A stretch of 64,000 nucleotides of DNA from Phoebastria nigripes (lineage: Eukaryota; Chordata; Aves; Procellariiformes; Diomedeidae). Shown piece after piece: positions 11,901-21,579 of the stretch. The DNA is taken from the NCBI GenBank assembly GCA_035582835.1, contig JAYKAV010000778.1, positions 2,073,236 to 2,137,235 on the forward strand, written 5' to 3'. The notes under the pieces are model-generated. The model did not search any database. It saw nothing but the letters and a program-made list of their open reading frames with translations, and was not told the origin of the DNA. A program made the position numbers and the translations under genes. Position 1 is the first letter of the stretch, and each line of letters begins with the position of its first letter.

Positions 11901-14900
11901 ACAGGCTGGAGAAGTCACTGGGGTGTTCCACAGCTCCTGNGCTGGCTGCACAGCTGGGTTTTCATTCACAAAAAAGTAGTGCATGCAGGCGTATGGTGCA
12001 TACCCATGTCTCTTCCCACCATCGGGTCCNGACCTGAGACTGTACGCTCACTGACCAGGACTGAGATGCTTCCACTGCAGAGCACAGCTGCCCCTTGACA
12101 GAGCCCAAGACCTCCTGTCTGGGCCCAAGCAGCCTCAAAGGGGAGAACATCTGATTTGAATACAGGGGGGCAAGAAGCAGACTTTCAACAGGGTAGAAGA
12201 AACAGACGAGGGAAGGACAGAGAAGAGACTGGACAAAGCAAAACCAGGAGCTGGTAATACTNGATACAGAAGGAAAATCTGTATTCAGCACTGGCTTGGA
12301 GAGTGATGATACTTGGACCTGATGGCCAAGGTTCCCNAGCTTTGATGAGAAGCCTAAGGAAAATTGACCTGTGTAGCTCACAATGAGGCTATGATGAGGA
12401 GACAGGAAAAGAAAAAGATGAAGAAATGGGGCAGGGAAGGTACATTTGGGGAAAAGAACCTGTGCCCACTACTGTATATTTTCCTCCAGAGTTCCAGGGA
12501 AATTTCTTCCCCAGNGGGATGGAGTTTGTCCTTCCACAGTCTCTCTGCTGTCAGAAGACTGGGAAGCCCCGCTGGAAACCTGTGTCATCCTCCCAGTGCC
12601 GACTCATATGGTGGTTCAAGCCATGCTGGAGGACCCTGTTGGTTACANTATGCTACACGATAGTATTCTGGGGTTTGGTTTGTTGTTCTTAGAAAACCCT
12701 TGGGTCTTAAACACACAAAGCTACCTTGAAGCAATGCTGGTGAAGTTGGAAGGTCAGCTATTCAAAAGCTATGAAATGCAAGCATCATTGCCCAGTACAT
12801 ATGCATTTTGATTAAATTTCAGGACTTCTGCCCCCTCCAGTGCTGTTTCAGGGCTTCATTTAGGAAATGCTAGGATTANATAGCAAAGGAGTATATTGTG
12901 CAAAAGGTGCTTTCACTGGTTGGATTCATAGCTGGTCGCTGAGGATTCCCTTTCTGTGCTTCCACCTGGAGATCTGTAATCTGTTAACACTCACAGACTG
13001 ATGTTAAGGATCACATACTTTGATACAGTAACTAGTTCATNTACTACTGGACTCTGAAGATGCTAAGTGTCTTGAACTGGACACCCAAGGCTACTGAGTG
13101 TCCTAGTATCAGTGCCACACGCTTCATGCATTATTTAATCATTTGTAGAATGCAATAGTGTAAAAATGAACTATGGCTTCTGAATGACTTGGATACTAAC
13201 AAAAAAAATTTATGAGGAAATAATTCTGCATGAAGAGCACGCTCTGAAGAGTGTACATTAAGTAAGGAATGGTGCTAACCATGTAACAATGTCAAAACAG
13301 AACAGCAAAGAGCTGTTCGTCAGGTGAGCAGTACCATTCTGTGCCCTGAATTGAGTCNGGAGTCCTACAGAAAAAAATAGCAGATGATGACATGATTACA
13401 GATGTTTTGGCCACAGAAATGCCCAGGAGGGTTGGATTAAGCTGATACAGGCAACATTAATTCCAGGTGCCTCATTTTGCAATCCAAACAGTAGTGTTTA
13501 ACATTGTTTTTTCATAATTATATATATATACTGTCAGGTGCTTGCTTCAGTACTGTTCCTGTAGCAGTAGCAAGTCTACCAGTTTCTCTACCAAAACACT
13601 TCTCTGAAAGTAATCTTAAGATGAGAAAAGTTTATAATTTTGTACATCTGAAATGCTCACAGCTGTGCAACAGAGTACAGTGCAGGTGCAGATTTACATC
13701 ACCATAAAAAAGTTATGTTGCTGCCTNTCATTTTGTGTAATCTTTTGAATTTTTAATGGAATGCCATCGTGAAATTTTTTTTCTCATTTGTCACACCTCT
13801 GCACTCTCTGACATCAGCCAAACAAGCAGCAAGGAAGTATGTGGAAACCTTTTCTGAAGAAACTTACAGCCCAGTTTGGTTCATAAAAGATATTCAGGTA
13901 GCATGGCTAGGACTGGCAGAAATACCTGTGCATATCTAAAACTGTTTACTTAACCAAAGAAAAGTAAACTGCAGGGAGATTTTGAGGTTTTCTTGTCACC
14001 TGCTTAGGTTCTGCTTTTAAGTTATAGGCCTGATGTTGGAAAATTACCGAGACTCTAGGAAAAAAACTAAGTGTACCCAGATGCCCGTGCTTTGCTTTTG
14101 TTCACAGTATAAAGCCGTGTACCAGCAACAACCTGCACAGTGAGACAGATCAAAGAAAAAATCACTAGCAGTTATTGACGTTTTTTGAAAAACAAAAGGG
14201 TTTTTTTGCAAAAACTTTCTTTAAAAAGTTGAAAATATTTGTCCATAGGTCGTTACTGTATGGAAACTTTTGCTTCTAATATAAATGTACTGAATTCTTT
14301 GCTTTGCAATTAGTTAAAGCTCATACTGAAATCAATGAGTGTTGTGCTCCATGTCAGCCTTTGTAATCCAACATGTGTTACAGTGATTGGGAACGTATTT
14401 TATTTCTGTAATGTTCCTCCTTTTCTTCTGTTTGTTGTGCATTTCTTAAATCAGGTAAAATCTATTGTTTCAGATATAGATGGAAACATCAAGAGAAACA
14501 CTCCATCTGTTCAACAGTTCAGTCTTTACACCTGTTTAGAAATGACCTGGTTACTTTCATAGCAGCTTATCTTTCAATTGCCTGGAATTATGAGGGGATT
14601 CTCTGTTTTAAGATGTCTGTCTTAAAGACATGCAAAAGAATCAAGGATTCTTGTTTGAAAACACTTACTATTGTTATATTGATTACCCCACACAGGAAGC
14701 CTTCATCCAGATAGTCAATCTGTAAGCACGGTTCAGTAGGTTATTTTTCTCATAGCTGAGTTTCCTCAGCCTGAGGCAATGTGCAGTTATTATAACATAC
14801 TACCACATAAGTTTGTGGAGGTTTCACATGCACCGAAATTAAAAACGGTTTGTCAAGATCATTACAAACAGGAATAGATTTTTTCCTTTGAAAACTGCAG

Positions 14901-17765
14901 AGGATAACAGGAGACTTGATTAGCATGCTATATAATGAAAAAGTCTTTGCCTGCCTTACTCAAGGAAGCAAATGTTAAAACTATGGAAGTATCATCATAT
15001 GGTTAGTCTTAGCTTGTAAAGGAAGAGTTTAAGTCTGCTTCTGTAGAGAGCCTTCCAACATAGTATTTCACTGAGCTTCATGATTTTTCCTACTTTTTAA
15101 ATCATTTGATAAAAAACCTAAAGTGCTTCCTGTAGTAAGCAACCGGCCTGAAAAGCGCTTGTCAAACATAGCTCTCGAGTGATTCCAACTCGTCNCTTAT
15201 GTAATCACATGCAAAGGTAATGTTTACTATAAAGTAAGAACAGTCGTTGTCATGGGTACTATGAAGTTGTGACGGTGGCACCAAGTGTGCTATGAAATTA
15301 TCAGGCTCACATGTTTTCCCAAGAAATCTACCAGCAGTGAGTAATTCAGAGCTTCTGAATCCACAGGTTTTTGAAGATCTTGTCAAGTTTCTTCTTTGTA
15401 TAACATTTCTATTTCAAGCTGAGTAGACTCATTATAAAATAACATTATGCCAAGCTGCATAATTAAGATTTGCACTTGCCATGCCAAACTGCCAAAGCGA
15501 TCAGTGGACTCCTGGGTGTTTGACTTCAGGCAAAGAAAGTTGTATCATGTTTTGTTAAAAAGGCAAGACTGGAAGAGTGGATCTTTTTAGAACCAATCGT
15601 TTTTTATTCTTAAAGCTATGAAATCTGGAAAAGGATCCTGGAAAAAGAGAGGAGAAAGATTTTGCAAATTGTTAGCTGCGAAGAGTGCTGTTGTTTCACT
15701 GGTATTTCCCTACCTCATAGTGTACAGAGGATTCCCCACAGAGATGCTGGAGCAGCAGAACGTGATGGTAAGGCTGGTCCTTTGTTGAGGTGTCATCCTG
15801 GATACTTGATAAACAGCGCTCCTCCCAGATCACATCATCTGGTGTCAAGTTCTCTTTATAATTGCTTATAATCTTTTATCAGAGTTCACCTTAGCACTTT
15901 CGAAAACTCTCTTGTATAGGAGCTATGTAGGATAATATGTTTGTGGATCTGTTGTCCCTCAGAGCAATAGTCTGTTGATAGGGCCTGCTTTTTTTTAAAG
16001 CTCACTTTTTTCTTTTTGCTGGGTATTAGCATTTTGGTTCTTTCACAACATCTTTTTGTAAATAGTAGAAGAAAAAAGTCATGCCCAGTGATGTGAGCAC
16101 TCTGTCATCCAAGAATAATCTAGAAAATTTCAACAAAAGGCTGGAAATAGTCAGCCATCTCTGTGCAGAATAATTAAACCCTTCTTGCCGATTGATTGTT
16201 TTCTTCTCTTGTACCTTCANTATTTCATGATCCTCTGATAGGTATTTTATCCTGTACAGTCTCTGCTTTTTTCCTGGAGTTTTCTTCCCACTGCTTAGCT
16301 CCCTCTAATCCTAGTAGTTTTTTCTCTCAAAATTGCTGCTCTGCCACTTAGCACNCATTTTCCTATCTGAACCACACACCAGCCCCTCAATTCCTAATTT
16401 TTGGAGCCTGCTGATACCTCAGCCTCTTAGTATTTCTTTACTTCAAATACAAATTTGTGTGAATTCTGAACATTCGTTTTAGTGTGAATAATAACAGCAC
16501 TCTGCCAAAAAGAAAATAAACTCATTGCCACATGATTGCTGTGGTGACAGCAAAATGGGTCACTGCAGTTTTAGGGCTGATTTTGTGTCTTGACTCTTGA
16601 ATGTCTCATATAAAATAAAATGAGGTGTACAAAATGAAATAAATAAAATAAAACTAGATATATAAAATTAGGGTCAGTGCAAGAATTCTTCAGACAAAAT
16701 TTAACTGAAACCTCCTTTTGATGGCTGATCTCAAAATGGCATTGGCTTGATCTCAAAGTGAATTGTCAGTGTGTCTAGGAGAGAATTGGGCATTCCCTGC
16801 TGCAAGTCTTGATATGAGTGTATTATAAAGTCCCATGCCATCGGCCAGGTGCTTTTGGAACCAAGCAGCTTATTATCACTGGATATTGTCGCATGTCTTA
16901 GGACATTGGCAAAATTACTTCTTCCATAAAAGAGCAGAAAGCAAAAGAATGAGGCTTACTTGTAAGAGATGGTCATGTTTACTCTGTTAGTGTTCCTACA
17001 GAAAAAATTCATTGAAATGCCTTTCTGTTTGTTTCATAATACGTTATCTTTTGCTGAGCAGGAACATGGTAAGAGTGGTTCCCCTAGAGAAACGGGGAGA
17101 AGTTAAGCAGTTCTTCGGTCAAGAACTAAATTTTGTCTTTTATTTTGGCAACAGAATTTTTAACTTTTTGTCTAAAAGCTACTCATCTCCAAACCAAAAC
17201 TTTTCAATTCAGGTTTTATAACAAGAGGTTTATAACTGAATCAGAAATTGAAAGTATATATATACCTTGATTGAGGTAGCTGTTTTCATGAAAAGGCTGT
17301 CTAGAATGTGAGATCCAAACTGGTGCAGTATAGTTCCTCCAGTATGTGCTATAATTAAATGTGCTAAAACCAACATAAAATACTTAAATTCCTCTTTTAA
17401 TGTGAACATACTGGAAGTATCGTTATTAGGAGTGGCCTAAAATTCACTGTTACATATGCTTACATAGTAAACATAACAATTGCATCTTGGTAGCCTTGTC
17501 ATATTATATTAAAATAATTCTAATTGCTTTTTCAGAAAAACATTCACAAAAGCTCACTGCCCTTTCAAAGAGAAATTTCAGATGGCTCCTCTCTACACAA
17601 ATGTTCATTTTCTTGACATTTCAGCTATGTTTGACATCATCATTAGCTTTTAATTTGGACCCATGACAATGAACAGCTCAACTTTCCTCTAAATATCTGC
17701 TTCACAAGAGATTACTTTTTGGATAAAACTGTTACTTTAAGTAGCCTAATCTTCTGAAATATTCA
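2984..17765 (-). other. SYNPO2: SYNPO2 optional terminal intron, distal part
   Basis: Intronic in the long isoform and outside the transcript (or far 3') in the short one. About 14.8 kb of AT-rich DNA with no recognisable gene. I see a 14-base unit occurring twice at 7015-7028 and 7031-7044, a CTCF-like motif at 11093-11107, and a 56-codon plus-strand ORF ending near a donor-like site at 15618-15788 (see findings). The longest ORF, 7678-8049 plus, has no family features. Isolated n bases cluster between about 8100 and 13800. Confidence 0.7.
11093..11107 (-). promoter_or_regulatory. CTCF-like motif
   Basis: Minus strand reads CCAGAAGGTGGCAGC, matching the CTCF core CCASYAGRKGGCRS except A in place of the pyrimidine at the fifth position. 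A motif match only; occupancy is not shown. Confidence 0.3.
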
Positions 17766-18194
17766 GGGGGATGGAACACCTCTCCTATGAAGAAAGGCTG
17801 AGAGTTGGGGTTGTTCAGCCTGGAGAAGAGAAGGCTTCGGGGAGACCTTATTGCAGCCTTTCAGTACTTAAAGGGGGCTTATAAGAAAGATGGGGACAGA
17901 CTTTTTAGCAGGGTCTGCTGTGACAGGACAAGGGGGAATGGTTTTAAACTAAAAGAGGGTAGTTTTAGACTAGATATAAGGAAGAAATTTTTTACGCTGA
18001 GGGTGGTGAAACACTGGCACAGGTTGCCCAGAGAGGTGGTGGATGCCCCATCCCTGGAAACATTCAAGGCTAGATTGGACAAGGCTCTGAGCAACCTGAT
18101 CTAGTTGAAGATGTCCCTGCCCATGGCAGGGGGGTTGGACTAGATGACCTTTAAAGGTCCCTTCCAACCCAAACTATTCTATGATTCTATGATT
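17766..18194 (+). mobile_element. CR1 LINE, 5'-truncated, intact 3' end
   Basis: Avian CR1 (chicken repeat 1) non-LTR retrotransposon fragment. It encodes the C-terminal end of the reverse transcriptase ORF ([40 protein letters not shown]) and then the 3' UTR, ending in the diagnostic tandem ATTCTATG ATTCTATG ATT tail with no poly-A. It is 5'-truncated as most CR1 copies are, so it cannot move itself. It lies antisense to SYNPO2 in the optional terminal intron. It is nearly identical over the shared part to the copy at 42862-43302, pointing to the same young subfamily. The reading frame through 17805-18104 is CR1-derived, not a host gene. Confidence 0.95.
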
Positions 18195-19368
18195 AATAAG
18201 AATTACAGACTTACCTGGTTAGTAAAGAGAGTCTTGAAGCCAAGTTGGATCCAAGCACTATGCATGTAGAATGATGTGTATACATGAAATTGAATTCGGA
18301 GTTGGAATTTGAATGGGATTTTCAAAAGATCTTAGCTGAGTTAAGAGGACTAGTGTCACTGGGGCTTTTGCTTTTAACTCTTATTGGTGTTTAAAAAATC
18401 CTTCTGTCATTGCTATAGGCCGTATGAAATACTTGTATTTGAATAACAGCAAAAAGTCCAAATGTGATCAAAATCCAAATTTTCGGCATCGATGCACTTC
18501 CTTTTCTTTTGGACAAAGTAAAGAGAAGATAGGCTAATAGCTATATTTTATATTGCTATCACAGAAGCTGACTTTTTGTTTATTGCTGTAAACATGCGTA
18601 TGATTTAGTTGACTTCCTAAGTGAACTTTTGGGTTGTGCTGAAAATGAAAGAAATCACAAAATGATTTTAAAGATGACAATTATGCATTTCTGTCTTTCA
18701 GGTGAATTTAGTTCTAGACAGATGACTCAGGAAACTGAAATGTTCTGTTTCAGTCCACAGCTCTCCTCTAGCTCCTATTAACTTGACTTCTGTCTTTCTG
18801 GAGAGCTGATTTGCTTCGGATGAGAATATATCCCAGCTTTACCTCTTGTTTCTTCTGCTGATAATTGGAATAATAATGCTTATTATTTCTTACTTGGAAA
18901 GTGGTATGCCATGTAGGCATATGTAAACCTAGAAGTTAGATTTCAATAATTCACATATTTCACACAGGATACTCAGTAGCTGGTGATGAATTCCAAAAGT
19001 TACTGACCTAAGCCTGATATGAACTGGTGGCCATCCTGTGTAAGCTGCTGTATCTTCTTAGTAGCCACATGCATCAACATCAACACTTGTGGTGGAAGTA
19101 CAAAACTGCTAAAAATCTCCTCATTAAGGAATTATTCTTGGGGTGGTAGGGTGAACAAGTACAGAAGTGTGATTATAATTTACAGATCTATTTTACAGGA
19201 GGAGACTGTAAGTAAAAACATGTAAGGCAATATGAGGCTGATTGGATTTCTATGTATCTCTCTAGCAGCACTATTTATCTTTGGTAGGGTATCTTTATTC
19301 CAAGTAGATACTAGTATCTTAAATTTCTACCTAAAATAGTATATATAAATTCAGATAAAACTTTTACT

Positions 19369-19473
19369 AGAGGGGGAGGAAGGAGGGAGGAAAGGGAAAG
19401 GGAAAGGGGAAGGGGAGAGGGAAGAGGAAGGAAAGGGGAAGGGGGGAAGGAAGGGGAGGGAAGGGGAGGGAGG
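19369..19473. repeat. 105-base pure polypurine run (GGGGAAGG-type)
   Basis: Every base on the plus strand from 19369 to 19473 is A or G, arranged as irregular GGGAAA/GGGGAAGG/GGGAGG units. On the SYNPO2 sense strand it is a pure pyrimidine tract. Such mirror-like homopurine runs can form triplex DNA and commonly vary in length. Confidence 0.95.
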
Positions 19474-20159
19474 TGATTTCATATTAACAGGGTAGCATAG
19501 AAAATAGATTTCGCCTAAAGTATACTGTCAGAATGTACATGTAAATGAAACAAAAAAATAGCAACCAAACCAAAGGAAAAAAACCCAAACAGGCAGAGAG
19601 GAAAGGGACAAGTTTAATGATAGAAGAAAAATACAGATCTTGACAGTGGAAAACAGATAGAAGGGAGATCTCCAAAGGATTAAAATATTGCTACTTTCTA
19701 TTTCCAGGTAAATGCAGTGTAACTCTTTCTTGAGTTTTCCAAACTTTTTTTTTTTTTTTTCTTTTTCCAAAATTTCCCATCATTCTCCTGAATTTTAAGA
19801 GGGAGATGGATCACTTGGTCATTTTCTTCTAATGCAGTCAGTATCCTAATCCCAAATTTAAAGGGGAGAGTAGGATTTTGGAGGTCCAAAATTCAAAGGA
19901 GTGATTTTTATTGGCTTGATTAGATTTTGATTCCAGTCTGCTTTCTGCATGTATAACCAAATGCATTCTTCTCAAGTTTGATTGCAGTTTGAGCTACCAT
20001 CGTGGGACCAAACTAAGGAGATTTTGTTCATACTGGGGAATGTTTTCTTCATCAAGATAGATAGTTCTACTAAAACCCCTATGATATAAAAGATCCATAA
20101 TCTGGTCTGTAGCTAGCTGGATGGTAGTTTGAACAAATGTATCAATAGATTCTGCCACC

Positions 20160-20165
20160 TTTATT
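20160..20165 (-). terminator. candidate polyadenylation signal, short SYNPO2 isoform
   Basis: AATAAA on the minus strand about 1.4 kb after the short-form stop; a second lies at 19907-19912. Candidate only. Confidence 0.25.
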
Positions 20166-21579
20166 CACAGAGTGATGCTTTAATCTTTAGCTTCACACTT
20201 GGGATGGATTTTGATACCCTTAGTTGTGTGAAACAACACCTTGTTTCAGACCTAGCACCACTGATGTTAACAGGACTGCTTACTGAAAAACATGCTAAAC
20301 TATTCAAATGTAGCTCCTTGATTTCAGCAAGACTGTGTATTCACTGCAGTATTGTACAGTAGGATTCAAGGCCACAGACTCTTAAGAATTTTCTACAGTA
20401 GCAGTATTTCAATGCTTCGTCCCCAATACGATAAGTAAAAGGTGAAAGTATAAGACCAGAGTAAAAAGATTTAAAGTGGGAAGAAGCACTGTAAAGCCCC
20501 AAATGAAAATAATAAAATGTGTACAAGAGACCAATAGGAAGACATGGTCATGTTTATGATTTACCGTTAAGTGCTAATTTCTGTGGCATATACTACTCTG
20601 GTTGCAAGAATCAGTACTCTTGAATATATGTATCCCTTCAGTTCTCAATCGCTGTGCTTTCACAAGAAACTATTGCATTATATTGCAGCTGCAAAACCCA
20701 GCTCACCTCTCTGACTGTTCAATAATTTTGATTTACCGGCTTCTATCTTACTTGCTGGATTCAAGGCAAACTTTGGCTAAAAATATGTCTGCACTTGGGA
20801 TGTCAAATTTCCCCAAAATGGGAAATCTTTAACAACTTTTCCAGCTGTCTTTCACCTCTTTTAGTCTTCAGAACACTCCAGCATCTCTTATAGGACATTC
20901 TCTGTGAAATCACAGAGGCAATTCATGATTTTGGATCACAGCTGATCCACATAGCTTACAAACTAAGCCCCTGGCCGATCAACCAGATTCCTGTGGAAGG
21001 ACCTTTGAGCCAGGACAGATGTGACTGAATTCAGTGGGGCTCTGTGCAGGCCAAAGGTCTATCCAGTTGTATTCTGCTAGTGATCAGTCAGAGTCTAATA
21101 CTGTGTCTATTTTATGCTGTGTTAGTAATACATATTACTATTAATATCATTTAATAAGGCACTTCTTTTTAAAAAAAAAAAGTCCTCAAATCCCTAGGTC
21201 ATTAGAACATAGTTGGGGAGGGGGGCAGAAAGAAAGCTCTTCTCTATTAATTTGACATACCAGGAATATTGCTTACTATTGTTTCTGTTGTAGTAGTCCT
21301 AAAGCAAAAACGTAGTGTCCTGCTTACTTAATACAATGGTATCTATTCATTTCAGGACATTATGTGTATAAAGCATCTGATAATATGCATAAATGTGCTA
21401 AAATTTGTATCTATTTTGATTCCTTAAAAAAGTTCAAATATTTTGGACCCAGATTTGAGGTGATACATCTGACGTTATTAAGTAAGCTAAAGAATACTAT
21501 TGGCACTGTCTGTGTGCCAGTTTACCACTGCAAACAATTGATTGCAAGCAAAGTGGACACTAAGTTTCAGCTATAAGGT

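Larger units (their letters stand above)
18195..21579 (-). other. SYNPO2: proximal terminal intron / 3' UTR of short SYNPO2 isoform
   Basis: Immediately follows the stop at 21580-21582, so it is 3' UTR when the internal donor is skipped and intron when it is used. Minus-strand AATAAA hexamers occur at 20160-20165 and 19907-19912, about 1.4 and 1.7 kb after the stop, and could end the short transcript. The stretch also holds the purine run at 19369-19473. No other gene is visible. Confidence 0.55.

Noticed and set aside
11672..12811. GC-richer stretch with many overlapping ORFs on both strands
   Set aside because: Considered as a retrocopy or viral LTR; no protein family, no terminal repeats, and several n bases make frames unreliable.
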